A stretch of DNA of 64,000 nt from Ligilactobacillus animalis KCTC 3501 = DSM 20602 (lineage in GTDB: Bacteria; Bacillota; Bacilli; Lactobacillales; Lactobacillaceae): NCBI RefSeq assembly GCF_001434535.1, contig NZ_AYYW01000025.1, positions 1 to 64,000 on the forward strand. Reading direction: 5' to 3'. This document shows, piece after piece, positions 16,914 through 25,515 of this stretch (the stretch's first letter is position 1; each line of letters starts with the position of its first letter). The position numbers were made by a program, and so were the translations under genes. The notes beneath the pieces were generated by a model, which was not told where the DNA came from, ran no database searches, and saw nothing but the letters and a program-made list of their open reading frames with translations.

Positions 16914-17861
16914 TTATTTTTGTTTGGGATGATAGAAATTACGCCCATCCATCCCAAAGATGCGCTCTGAAAAATTGCCCGGCTCGGTATGCCCTAAACT
17001 TTTCTTTAGCATTTGGATCGAAGCATCAAGATTATCTAACTGATGTAAAATGTCGGCCTCTAACAAGTGTGGTTTCACTGGAGAACCGTATTCCAATAGT
17101 CCATGATGTGCTAAGATCATGTGCCGCAATAAGATCGCATCTTCACTTTCAAGCTCGATCTTTAATGCTGCGCAAGCTTTAACGATCTCTTCATCGACCA
17201 AAACGATATGCCCGATCAAATTACCAGCTAACGTGTAGGTCGTCGCAACGGGCCCCGACAATTCTAAGACCTTACCTAGATCATGTAAAATAGTTCCCGC
17301 GTAGAGTAATGCCTTATCAACTTCTTCATATTGTTCGGCCACTGATTTAGCCAAGCGTAAGATCGATAATGTGTGAAAGGCTAAACCACCCGCATAGGCA
17401 TGATGATTGGACTTAGCTGCGGGAAATTTAAAGAACTCATCGTGGTATTCCTTGAGTAAATAACGCACGATCCGATTCCACGTTGGATTAACGATCTCAA
17501 ACACATACTGATTCAGTTCTTCTTCCATCGCAAGTGTCTTTTCTGGTGCAGCTTGGAGATAAAGTGCCGGATCATTTGGTTCTTCAGCATTAGCTAACCG
17601 AAGCTTGAAGATCTTGATCTGGGGATTGTTTTGATAATTTTCACGTTTACCTTTCAAGTGAACTACTTTGCCCGCTTCAAATCGCTTGATATCATCATCT
17701 GAAGCATCCCAAAATTTAGCACTGATCACGCCAGAGCTATCAGCAAAATTAAAAGCAATAAACTTTTTGCCATTCTTAGCGATCCGCGTTTCAGCTGACT
17801 TGATCAATACAAATAATTCTAAATTTTCATCAACTTTATAATCAAATAATTTTTTTAACAC
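16914..17861 (-). CDS. yhaM: 3'-5' exoribonuclease YhaM
   Basis: The 315-residue protein has an N-terminal OB-fold nucleic-acid-binding domain (about residues 10-95) and a C-terminal HD phosphohydrolase domain. Metal ligands are seen in SNHHAYAGGLAFHTLS and GTILHDLGKVLEL, then LRHMILAHHG. YhaM is an RNA/DNA 3'-5' exonuclease in RNA turnover. The start is GTG at 17861 with AGGA seven bases upstream. It is close to prsA, as in Bacillus, but on the opposite strand. Confidence 0.95.
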   Translation of the reverse strand: MLKKLFDYKVDENLELFVLIKSAETRIAKNGKKFIAFNFADSSGVISAKFWDASDDDIKRFEAGKVVHLKGKRENYQNNPQIKIFKLRLANAEEPNDPALYLQAAPEKTLAMEEELNQYVFEIVNPTWNRIVRYLLKEYHDEFFKFPAAKSNHHAYAGGLAFHTLSILRLAKSVAEQYEEVDKALLYAGTILHDLGKVLELSGPVATTYTLAGNLIGHIVLVDEEIVKACAALKIELESEDAILLRHMILAHHGLLEYGSPVKPHLLEADILHQLDNLDASIQMLKKSLGHTEPGNFSERIFGMDGRNFYHPKQK

Positions 17862-17940
17862 GCTCTTGTCCTATCCATTCATTTATTTTTCCCCGTTTCG
17901 TACTAACTTTACCACATTTTCGAGCCAGTTAGTAGGACTA

Positions 17941-17966
17941 AAAAAAGAGCCCCGCAGAGCTCTTTT
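17941..17966 (-). terminator. intrinsic terminator after yheA
   Basis: The arms AAGAGC and GCTCTT enclose an eight-base loop and are followed on the minus strand by six T, eight bases past the yheA stop. Confidence 0.75.
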
Positions 17967-17973
17967 GTTCATT

Positions 17974-18312
17974 TTAATCTTGGTATAATTCTTGAACCGG
18001 TTGGAAGATGATCTTGCTTACTTCATCCATCAACATGCTCAAAGCTTGTTCTTTCAACATCAATGTTTGTAATGCTTCAAATTCCTTAGCTTTAGCACCA
18101 GCTTCTTGTAATTCTTTGAAATCATCTTCTGTGATGTTGCCTTGCATTTGCTTTTGTTGCAATTGACCTTGAAGATCTTGCAATTCCTTGAAGCAAGCAT
18201 AAGCTTTTTCATCCGCCTTCAAAGCTTCATAAGCTGCTTTTAATTCTTGGTATTGTTGTGTTTGCTTCAAATCTTGTTCCATTTGATTAGCTGTATCATA
18301 AATATTGACCAT
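17974..18312 (-). CDS. yheA: YheA/YmcA-YlbF family protein (UPF0342)
   Basis: A 112-residue, almost wholly helical and Gln/Glu/Lys-rich protein (TANQMEQDLKQTQQYQELKAAYEALKAD ... AYACFKELQDLQGQLQQKQMQG). It matches the family that includes YheA and the RNase Y-associated YlbF/YmcA proteins. The function of the YheA branch is not established. AAGGAG lies seven bases before the ATG at 18312. The penicillin-binding protein gene is upstream on the same strand. Confidence 0.85.
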   Translation of the reverse strand: MVNIYDTANQMEQDLKQTQQYQELKAAYEALKADEKAYACFKELQDLQGQLQQKQMQGNITEDDFKELQEAGAKAKEFEALQTLMLKEQALSMLMDEVSKIIFQPVQELYQD

Positions 18313-18389
18313 AATATCGCTCCTTCAATTCTTAATATATCTATTATAACGCACTTTGCTAAAAAAGTTTTATCTAAAGCCTTTAAAAA

Positions 18390-20504
18390 CTAATTTCCAA
18401 ACAGGCTATTTAATGCATCTTTTCCTTTTTGAAGCCACGAATCGGCAGTCTGTTTCCAATCACTCGTACCTTCTTGACCAGCATTTTTGATCTTATCCCA
18501 CCAGCTCTCATCGCTATCATCGTCAGCACTATTCTCAGCGGCCATCGTTGAGGCGGACTTGACTTCGAATTTATTTTCCTTGGTATATGGTAAGATGCCT
18601 TCCATCTGGGTCTTGAACAGACTAGCCCCACCACGATTACCAGCGTCTTCGATCGGATCTTTGCTAGAATCATAGCCGACCCAGGTAGCCACAACTACAT
18701 CTGGGGTATAACCCACATACCAATGATCGGTATCTGCTGCCATCGGATCGACCCCATTGCCTTGCGTTGAACCGGTCTTACCAGCGATCGTATAACCAGC
18801 TGGTTTAGCATTAGTCCCAGTCCCCATTGTATATACATCGATCAACATACTCGTCATCTCATTGGCATTCTTAGCTGAAAGGACTCGCGTCGAATCGACT
18901 TCAGTATTATCAACGATCGTCTTACCCGAAGCATCGACGATCTTGGTGATAAAGTGTGGATCATAGCGGACACCATCGTTAGCAAAAGCCGTATAAGCAC
19001 TTGCGATCTGATAAGGTGAGACCCCTTTTTTAAGTCCCCCTAGCGCTAAACTCAAATTTTCATCAGAAGGATCTAGCGTTATCCCAAATTTTTCAACACT
19101 GTCAAAACCGGTTTTGACCCCGATCTTATTTAACAACCAGACCGCGGAAGTATTTTTACTTTCAGCTAAGGCTTTATACATCGGGAGATCACCACCATAA
19201 ACATTATTCCAATTATGTGGCGTATACTTGTTAGTTCCATAGGCTTTCAATTCGTCAGGCAATTCCGAATCATAATGGTAACCCTTATTCAGAGCCGGAG
19301 CATACACCGCTAAGGGTTTGATCGTTGATCCCGGTGAGCGCACCAATTGCGTCCCCCGATTATAGCCCCGAAAGACATGCGTCCCACTCCGGCCCCCAAC
19401 GACCGCGGCTACACCGCCTGTTTTAGGGTCAAGTGCCACTGAAGCACCTTGAGCTCTAGCCCCATTAGCCGCGTTGTCTGGGAATAAATAGTCATTAGCA
19501 AAATCTTCTTGGAATGTCGTTTGGTAATTTTGATCAAGTGAAGTATAGATCTTATAGCCACGGTTCATAATATCTGATTCACTTAAACCATAGCGATTGA
19601 TCGCTTCTGAGATAACAGCATCAAAATAATATGGATACTTATAACCTGAATTATAGGTATACGTATTATTAGTCACCATTGGTGTAGCTTGATATTCTTT
19701 AGTTTGGGCTGCGGTCAGTTTATTGTTATCTTCCATCAAGCTCAAGACTACATCCCGGCGTTTTTTAGAGGCTTCGGGATGGTCGGCTGGATTATAGGCA
19801 TTTGGACTCGTCAACATCCCCGCTAAAGTAGCTGCTTGTGGAACCGTCAACTGGCTAGCCGTTGTTCCAAAATAGCGTTTAGCTGCATCACCAACGCCCC
19901 AGACTCCATTGCCAAAATAAGCATGATTCAGATACATTGCTAAGATCTCTTTTTTACTATAGGTATTTTCGACTTGCATCGCAATAAAGATCTCTTTGGC
20001 TTTACGAGAAAGCGTCTGTTCTTGGGAAAGGAAGGCATTTTTGACCAATTGTTGGGTCAAAGTACTCCCCCCACCGGTAACGGCATTACCGCCAGTCAAC
20101 TTATTTTTGAGATGCATCAAACTGGCCCGGGCGATCCCTTTGACGGAAAAACCATATTCTTTATAGAAGTTACGGTCTTCGGTCGACAATACTGCATCGA
20201 TAACGTTAGGTGAAATATCATCGATCGAAGTCCAAGTACCTTTTTGGGCATAAAGATAACCCGCCTTTTGATCATTTTTATCGTAGATCTCAGTTGCTTG
20301 TTCTAAAGCGTTCTTTAGGCCCTTAACATTAGAAGTTTTGGCTACAAAGGTCAGATAGATACTCATGCATAAAAAACTCGCTAAAAAAATAACTACCAAC
20401 CACCGCCATAATTGATAACGTCGGCTCTTAGCCAAAAACCAAGTCCAAATTTTTTTACCATAGTGGCTTATAGTTTGGCGCAATTTTTCTAAAAAATCAT
20501 TCAT
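18390..20504 (-). CDS. class A penicillin-binding protein (transglycosylase/transpeptidase), PBP2A-like
   Basis: A bifunctional peptidoglycan synthase of 704 residues. One membrane helix (about residues 27-52) follows a short cytoplasmic tail. The glycosyltransferase domain has STEDRNFYKEYGF, GGGSTLTQQLVKN and the KEIFIAMQVE stretch. The transpeptidase domain has the active-site SPGSTIKP (SxxK), the SKN motif in ALAESKNTSAVW and AGKTGST (KTG). The C-terminus is Asp/Ser-rich and hydrophilic. The start at 20504 has AAAAGGAA ten bases upstream; the longer ORF from 20558 has none. Which of the PBP1a/PBP2a subclasses it belongs to would need a phylogeny. Confidence 0.93.
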   Translation of the reverse strand: MNDFLEKLRQTISHYGKKIWTWFLAKSRRYQLWRWLVVIFLASFLCMSIYLTFVAKTSNVKGLKNALEQATEIYDKNDQKAGYLYAQKGTWTSIDDISPNVIDAVLSTEDRNFYKEYGFSVKGIARASLMHLKNKLTGGNAVTGGGSTLTQQLVKNAFLSQEQTLSRKAKEIFIAMQVENTYSKKEILAMYLNHAYFGNGVWGVGDAAKRYFGTTASQLTVPQAATLAGMLTSPNAYNPADHPEASKKRRDVVLSLMEDNNKLTAAQTKEYQATPMVTNNTYTYNSGYKYPYYFDAVISEAINRYGLSESDIMNRGYKIYTSLDQNYQTTFQEDFANDYLFPDNAANGARAQGASVALDPKTGGVAAVVGGRSGTHVFRGYNRGTQLVRSPGSTIKPLAVYAPALNKGYHYDSELPDELKAYGTNKYTPHNWNNVYGGDLPMYKALAESKNTSAVWLLNKIGVKTGFDSVEKFGITLDPSDENLSLALGGLKKGVSPYQIASAYTAFANDGVRYDPHFITKIVDASGKTIVDNTEVDSTRVLSAKNANEMTSMLIDVYTMGTGTNAKPAGYTIAGKTGSTQGNGVDPMAADTDHWYVGYTPDVVVATWVGYDSSKDPIEDAGNRGGASLFKTQMEGILPYTKENKFEVKSASTMAAENSADDDSDESWWDKIKNAGQEGTSDWKQTADSWLQKGKDALNSLFGN

Positions 20505-20603
20505 CGCATAAATTCCTTTTCTACTATCGTTAATTATCATCTTAGCACATCTAAGCAAGGTTCCGCCAAACGTATCTAAAATTTAATAATATTTAAGAAT
20601 GCA

Positions 20604-20634
20604 CAAAGAGACCGCAACTAAGAGTCACGATCTC
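20604..20634 (-). terminator. weak hairpin terminator after argR
   Basis: A seven-base stem (20608-20614 with 20628-20634, one G-T pair) is followed on the minus strand by TTTGTG. It lies 26 bases past the argR stop. The T-run is short. Confidence 0.4.
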
Positions 20635-20659
20635 AATGATCATTATAGTATAAATGCTT

Positions 20660-21127
20660 CTACAGCAAATTATCTGGATCAACGTGTTCCATAAATAACG
20701 CATAGAGCTGAGCAGCAGCTTCGCGTGAGGGACTGATCACTACTACAGTGTCAAAGCCAGCTAACGTTCCAGCAACTTCTGGTAAAGACAGATCATCTAA
20801 GATCGCCGCTAAAACATTCGCATTGCGTGGAGTAGTATGGATCACATTCATAAATTCAACCGTCGTGATCGCTGTGACCGCATCAGAAATTGCTTTATAC
20901 AGCTTATCTTGTTCCGATTGATTGTTAGCTTTAAAGATCACATAGCGTAACTTACCATTACCATCCTGTTGCTTAACGATCTGCATTTCCCGGATATCGC
21001 GTGAGATCGTCGCTTGCGTTGCACTGATACCAATAGCTTGTAGCGCCTGCATCAGCTCTTCTTGATTAGAGATGACTTGCTGATTTATCAGCTGCTCGAT
21101 CTTTCCTTGGCGCATTTCTTTTTTCAC
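20660..21127 (-). CDS. argR: arginine repressor ArgR/AhrC family
   Basis: A 155-residue regulator with an N-terminal winged helix-turn-helix (IEQLINQQVISNQEELMQALQAIGI ... TQATISRDIREMQIVK) and a C-terminal arginine-binding hexamerisation domain (NANVLAAILDDLSLPEVAGTLAGFDTVVVI). In the family it represses arginine synthesis and activates catabolism. The chosen start is GTG at 21127 with GAGGTGA five bases upstream; the GTG at 21136 lies within that site. argS and a Crp-like regulator follow in the same orientation. Confidence 0.94.
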   Translation of the reverse strand: MKKEMRQGKIEQLINQQVISNQEELMQALQAIGISATQATISRDIREMQIVKQQDGNGKLRYVIFKANNQSEQDKLYKAISDAVTAITTVEFMNVIHTTPRNANVLAAILDDLSLPEVAGTLAGFDTVVVISPSREAAAQLYALFMEHVDPDNLL

Positions 21128-21218
21128 AAAAATCACCTCAAGACAAAAGATTGTATCTCTATTTTAACAAACTTCCGCAGGCAAGCAAAATTAGGCTTAC
21201 TCGATCTCGTCTAAAAAT

Positions 21219-21956
21219 TCAACTAAACTCATTAAAACCTGTATTCGCGACATAATCCATCACTAGCTCGCGGTCTAACAAGAGCTTGCGCCGTCCCCGT
21301 TTAGCTAAGCCTTGACTGCAGTATTCTTTGATGATCATGTTGACTAGTGAGGTAGAGGCACGAGTGTAAGAAGCTAAAACGTTTTGATCGATCCGCCGAG
21401 GCAAACGGACCCACTTCTCATCGGTAACTTTCCCATAGAGCACCGCTAAGTAGAAAAGTGTATTCTTGATCCGTTCCCTTGTCGATGATAGATTGCAATA
21501 AATGTTGTAGATCCGTTCTTTTTGCAATTGGTATGCCATCTGCTCACGTAGCATTTCATTGAAGAAAGGCGATTTATCTCGATATTCATGCATAATATCT
21601 TCAGGAATAACAATAATGATCGCTTTATCCGAAAATACGACCAACTCTTCTTCCGTATGATCTTCATCAAATACCTCATGCGAAGGATAGAATAACTCTT
21701 GTTGCTTATAAAACGTCATATATTGGTCTTTATCACTTTCATAATTGTAATACCGGCTTGCCACCAACCCACTGACTAAAAAGCAAGCAAAGTCACCCTT
21801 AAATCCATTGAACATCAACATATCGTTGTAGTCATAAACCATTGCTCGACAAGATGTGCGAAATTTTTCTTGGTCTTTTTCTGATAAATTTCCGATTTTT
21901 TGAATCAGATCAAAAACATAATCCTCTTTTTTTGCATAATTGTTGATCTTCACCAC
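21219..21956 (-). CDS. Crp/Fnr family transcription regulator
   Basis: The 245-residue protein has the expected Crp layout: an N-terminal beta-rich cyclic-nucleotide-like domain (residues about 20-130), a long dimer helix (NEMLREQMAYQLQKERIYNIYCNLSSTRERIKNTLFYLAVLYG) and a C-terminal winged helix (RIDQNVLASYTRASTSLVNMIIKEYCSQG). The effector is unknown. No Fnr-type N-terminal cysteine cluster is seen. In lactobacilli a Crp-type gene often accompanies argR and arginine genes, so an arginine-related role is an inference. The start is GTG at 21956 with GGGGGAG upstream; a second GTG follows directly. Confidence 0.85.
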   Translation of the reverse strand: MVKINNYAKKEDYVFDLIQKIGNLSEKDQEKFRTSCRAMVYDYNDMLMFNGFKGDFACFLVSGLVASRYYNYESDKDQYMTFYKQQELFYPSHEVFDEDHTEEELVVFSDKAIIIVIPEDIMHEYRDKSPFFNEMLREQMAYQLQKERIYNIYCNLSSTRERIKNTLFYLAVLYGKVTDEKWVRLPRRIDQNVLASYTRASTSLVNMIIKEYCSQGLAKRGRRKLLLDRELVMDYVANTGFNEFS

Positions 21957-22051
21957 GAAACTCCCCCTTATTGTTTGTTGCACCAAGTTTACCACTAAAC
22001 AACTGGCGCAAAACTTATTTATCAATAAATTATTTCTAACGGTGATTTCAT

Positions 22052-22085
22052 AAAAAAAGCCGATCACACTGTGGCGATCGACTTT
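22052..22085 (-). terminator. intrinsic terminator of argS
   Basis: The arms AGCCGATC (22058-22065) and GATCGACT (22076-22083) pair with one G-T pair and a ten-base loop. Seven T follow on the minus strand. Confidence 0.8.
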
Positions 22086-22091
22086 TGAAAA

Positions 22092-23792
22092 TTACATTTC
22101 GTCTGGAGCTGCTACCCCTAAGAGGCGCAATGCTTCTTTTAAGACATCAGCTACACTAGCTACTAAAGCTAAGCGTGCTTCTAATTGGTCATCTTCGACC
22201 AAGATCTTAGAATGAGCATAGTACTTGTTGAAGGCTTTTGCCAAATGGATCGCATACTTAGCGATCACAGATGGTTCGTATTCTGCGACTGCACGAGCAA
22301 CAGTTTCTGGGAATTCGCCCAATAGACGCAAAGTTTCCCAAGCATTTTCATCTGTTACAGCATAGGCCTTAGCCGGATCGATCTTCGTCACACCAGCTTT
22401 ACGTAAAATACTCATTGCACGAGCATGTGAGTATTGAACATATGGACCAGTTTCACCTTCAAAACGTACGACTTCTTCTAAATCAAAGTCAAAGTTGTTC
22501 AAACGTTCATTCTTAAGGTCATGGAAGACTACCGCACCAACACCGACTTCTTCAGCAACTTGATCTTTATTAGCTAAACCAGGATTCTTAGCTTCGATCT
22601 GTTCTTTAGCCAAGGCAACCGCATCATCCAAAACTTTTTCTAACAAAATGACACGACCCGAACGTGTAGAAAGCTTCTTACCACCTTGTGTGATCAAACC
22701 AAATGGAATGTGATGGATATCATCGGACCAATCATATCCCATTTCTTTTAAAACGGCCTTCAATTGCTTGAAGTGATTTGATTGTTCGTTACCAACGACA
22801 TACAAGGATTGGGCAAAGTCATAAGTACGTTTACGATACATTGCTGCGGCTAAGTCACGAGTAATGTAAAGTGTCGCCCCGTCAGTCTTTTTGATCAAAG
22901 CAGGATTCAAGTTATAGGCTTCAAGATCCACGATCTGAGCTCCTTGACTTTCTTTTAATAATCCCTTGTCTTCTAAGATCTCGACTACTTCATCCATCTT
23001 GTCGTTGTAGAAAGCTTCACCGTTGTAAGAATCAAATTCGATCCCTAAACGATCATAGACAGTTGTGAAAGCTTTAAGTGATTCTTCACGGAACCATTTC
23101 CAAAGACGAGTTGCTTCTTCATCCCCATCTTCTAAACGTTTGAACCAATCACGGGCTTCATCATCTAATTGAGGATTTTCAACGTCTTCTTGGTGGAAAC
23201 GTACGTAATAACCTAATAAGGAGTTGATCGGATCATTTTTAACTTCTTCTTCACTTCCCCAAAGTTCATAAGCACGCATCAATTTGCCAAATTGGGTGCC
23301 CCAGTCACCTAGGTGGTTAATCTTGACTGGTTTGTAACCGGATTTTTCCATTAAAAGAGCGATCGAGTTACCGATCACAGTTGAACGCAAGTGGCCCATC
23401 GACATTGGTTTAGCGATATTAGGCGAAGACATATCGATCGGAACTTGGCGGCCATTGCCAGTCGTTGCATCCCCAAAATGTTCTTGTTTAGTCAAAACAT
23501 CATGCAAAACATCTTCACTAAAAGCTGCCTTATCTAAGAAAAAGTTTACGTAAGGTCCCACAGCTTCAACTTTTTCAAAATTAGTCGTATCGATCTTTTC
23601 GACCAATTCTTGCGCGATCATTTGTGGTGCTTTACGCAAGACCTTAGCCAATACGAATGCTGGAAAAGCATAGTCCCCTAACTTAAGATCTTTTGGTTGT
23701 TCGATCTTTTCAATGATCGCTTCTTCATTTAACTGGCCATCAACTGCCGCATATACTGCTTGAGCCACTAATTGTTTGTAGTCCTTCATCAT
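22092..23792 (-). CDS. argS: arginyl-tRNA synthetase
   Basis: Class I synthetase charging tRNA-Arg, 566 residues. The N-terminal Add-1 domain recognises the tRNA D-loop. The HIGH signature is [11 protein letters not shown] (MGHL), and KKLSTRSGR takes the place of KMSKS, as is usual for ArgRS. The C-terminal DALR anticodon domain ends with the typical [10 protein letters not shown]. Tandem ATGs at 23792 and 23789 follow AAAGGAGG; the spacing slightly favours the second. The longer ORF to 23876 runs into the T-box leader and is not real. Expression is probably controlled by that leader. Confidence 0.97.
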   Translation of the reverse strand: MMKDYKQLVAQAVYAAVDGQLNEEAIIEKIEQPKDLKLGDYAFPAFVLAKVLRKAPQMIAQELVEKIDTTNFEKVEAVGPYVNFFLDKAAFSEDVLHDVLTKQEHFGDATTGNGRQVPIDMSSPNIAKPMSMGHLRSTVIGNSIALLMEKSGYKPVKINHLGDWGTQFGKLMRAYELWGSEEEVKNDPINSLLGYYVRFHQEDVENPQLDDEARDWFKRLEDGDEEATRLWKWFREESLKAFTTVYDRLGIEFDSYNGEAFYNDKMDEVVEILEDKGLLKESQGAQIVDLEAYNLNPALIKKTDGATLYITRDLAAAMYRKRTYDFAQSLYVVGNEQSNHFKQLKAVLKEMGYDWSDDIHHIPFGLITQGGKKLSTRSGRVILLEKVLDDAVALAKEQIEAKNPGLANKDQVAEEVGVGAVVFHDLKNERLNNFDFDLEEVVRFEGETGPYVQYSHARAMSILRKAGVTKIDPAKAYAVTDENAWETLRLLGEFPETVARAVAEYEPSVIAKYAIHLAKAFNKYYAHSKILVEDDQLEARLALVASVADVLKEALRLLGVAAPDEM

Positions 23793-23810
23793 TATATCCT
23801 CCTTTAAAAA

Positions 23811-23996
23811 TAAAAACGTCTCTTGCATAGCGTTAAATAACACTTTGCAAGAGACGAGAAATTCCCGCGGTACCACTCTATTTGATCAATATCCACTCAA
23901 ATATTCACTTGTACTCTAAAAAGCGCGCTTCACCTGCTTACACGATCTGGCTCCCACCACCCCAGACTCGCTTACCGCTGCCACAGGCTACTTTTC
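23811..23996 (-). promoter_or_regulatory. T-box leader of argS with terminator
   Basis: On the minus strand the T-box AGAGTGGTACCGCGGG (23864-23879) precedes a terminator hairpin of 11-base arms (23817-23827 with 23846-23856) followed by TTTTTATTTTT. About 110 bases upstream lies a GGGGTGGTGGGAGCCAG stretch typical of the stem I apical part. A CGT (Arg) triplet just after it is a plausible specifier codon, which is inference. Uncharged tRNA-Arg is expected to pair with the leader and allow readthrough into argS. Confidence 0.88.
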
Positions 23997-24025
23997 TTTT
24001 ATCATTGAGTTTTCTTAACTTAAAT

Positions 24026-24055
24026 AAAAAACATCTCCGGCCGAAACCAAAGATG
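24026..24055 (-). terminator. terminator of the tRNA-Gly gene
   Basis: CATCT plus TTGG pair with CCGG plus AGATG around a six-base loop, followed on the minus strand by six T. It separates the tRNA transcript from the argS leader. Confidence 0.75.
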
Positions 24056-24063
24056 CTCTTTGA

Positions 24064-24134
24064 AGCGGGTGACGAGAATCGAACTCGCGACATCAGCTTG
24101 GGAAGCTGGGATTTTACCACTAAACTACACCCGC
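24064..24134 (-). tRNA. tRNA-Gly (anticodon CCC)
   Basis: The acceptor arms GCGGGTG and CACCCGC pair fully. The D-arm GTTTAGTGGTAAAA, the anticodon loop TTCCCAA (anticodon CCC) on a CAGC/GCTG stem and the T-arm with GTTCGATTC are all present. The 3' CCA is not encoded. It closely resembles Bacillus tRNA-Gly(TCC), differing in the anticodon loop, so it should read GGG codons. Confidence 0.95.
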
Positions 24135-24147
24135 AACAACAAAGATA

Positions 24148-24176
24148 ATTATAGCACCCTTATCTTCGTTTGTCAT
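24148..24176 (-). promoter_or_regulatory. promoter of tRNA-Gly
   Basis: On the minus strand ATGACA (24171-24176), 17 bases, then a perfect TATAAT (24148-24153). Transcription would start about seven bases before the mature tRNA end. Confidence 0.85.
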
Positions 24177-24191
24177 CTTTTTTTTGAATTT

Positions 24192-24401
24192 TTATGCTGG
24201 CTTCTTTTTCATGTGATCTAAAGCTACTACAGCACGGTTATGGAAATCGCTCACGACTACGGTATCATCTTTATGATGTTCCAAGATCTCAACCACTGCA
24301 GAATTTTCATAGATCTTTTCGATCGCGCCGACAAAATCATGCGTCAATGAAGCAAATTTATCACATGTCACTTTGTCGCCAACTTTTAATTTTGTTTCCA
24401 T
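24192..24401 (-). CDS. DUF2187 family small protein
   Basis: A 69-residue protein of the DUF2187 type: METKLKVGDKVTC at the start, VGAIEKIYENSAVVEI in the middle, suggesting a small KOW/SH3-like beta barrel, and a basic KKK tail. Function is unknown. AGGTGA lies ten bases before the ATG at 24401. It reads in the same direction as tRNA-Gly, whose promoter begins just beyond its stop. Confidence 0.75.
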   Translation of the reverse strand: METKLKVGDKVTCDKFASLTHDFVGAIEKIYENSAVVEILEHHKDDTVVVSDFHNRAVVALDHMKKKPA

Positions 24402-24530
24402 TGATTAATATTCACCTACTTTGCCTGGCAATGTCCTATGAATATTAACAAACTTTAATGCTATATGCAAGTACCTTAGTCCATAAATTTGACTTTATTT
24501 AAATTTTTTAACAATTCTTACTGTGACCCG

Positions 24531-25418
24531 TTACACTAACCCACCATAGCGCTCGGTCAAATAGTCTATAATAACGCGGATAAAAGCCTGTGTCGAAGGT
24601 GTTTGCTGGGCTTTATTGTGTGTTAATAAGGCAATCGTCCGAAAATATCGCTTGGCAAAAGGATACTGCACGACATTGCCCGAAAGTTTTTGTAGAGCTA
24701 ATTCTGGCAAGATCCCAAAGCCTAGTCCTGATTCGACCATTGCAATAATCGAGGCATCATCGATACTGTATTGGATCGAATTGACTGAAACATTATAGTC
24801 ATCCAGAGCCTCTTTAGTATTGCGATCATAATCGATCTCTTGGAGAATAAACGGTTTATCCGCCACATCACTAGCCACGACGGCTTTTTTATCTTGGGGC
24901 GTAAATCCCTCAGGTGCAACACAATAGATCTCATCTCGATACAACGGTACAACTTCCAGATTTTCTTTGATCGGTAAGGCGGAAAAACCAATATCGATCT
25001 CTCCTAATTTGATCTGCTGGATGACTTCATTAAAGTTGCCCTGCCAAACCGAAACTTCGATCTCAGGATAATTTTTTTTGAAGGTATTGATCATATCAGG
25101 GAGCCAATTGATACAGACACTACTAAAAGCCCCGATCCGCAACCGCCCTTGGTCTAACCCGTTGATCCGAGCGGCTTCTTCTAATAACTTATCTTCGGTA
25201 TTCAATAGTTCACGGACGATCGGTAAGATCTTTTCTCCAGCGGAAGTCAACTGGACTCCATTGCGATTACGGAAAAACAATGCAAATCCTAACTCTTTTT
25301 CAAGCCCATTGATCGAATGACTGATCGCTGATGGTGTCACATTCAATACTTTGGCTGCCGTCACAAAAGCTTTTTGCTTAGCGACCTCGCTGAATGCTTG
25401 ATACATAAAATTACTCAT
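24531..25418 (-). CDS. LysR family transcription regulator
   Basis: A 295-residue regulator. Residues 1-60 hold the LysR helix-turn-helix (FVTAAKVLNVTPSAISHSINGLEKELGFALFFRN), followed by a periplasmic-binding-type effector domain (RLRIGAFSSVCINWLPDMINTF ... ESGLGFGILPELAL). The inducer and targets are not evident because no divergent partner gene is adjacent. CAGGAAA precedes the ATG at 25418. It lies downstream of purD, past a terminator, so it is expected to have its own promoter. Confidence 0.9.
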   Translation of the reverse strand: MSNFMYQAFSEVAKQKAFVTAAKVLNVTPSAISHSINGLEKELGFALFFRNRNGVQLTSAGEKILPIVRELLNTEDKLLEEAARINGLDQGRLRIGAFSSVCINWLPDMINTFKKNYPEIEVSVWQGNFNEVIQQIKLGEIDIGFSALPIKENLEVVPLYRDEIYCVAPEGFTPQDKKAVVASDVADKPFILQEIDYDRNTKEALDDYNVSVNSIQYSIDDASIIAMVESGLGFGILPELALQKLSGNVVQYPFAKRYFRTIALLTHNKAQQTPSTQAFIRVIIDYLTERYGGLV

Positions 25419-25482
25419 CTAGTTTCCTGCCTTGTCCAAATCATTTCCTTAAAAATATCATTTCTCTACTTAGAAGACAAGT

Positions 25483-25511
25483 AAAAAAGCGAACCAGATC
25501 CAGTCCGCTTT
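25483..25511 (-). terminator. terminator at the end of the purC-purD operon
   Basis: Nine-base arms (25486-25494 with 25503-25511, one G-T pair) are followed on the minus strand by six T, just after the purD stop. Confidence 0.8.
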
Positions 25512-25515
25512 TACA

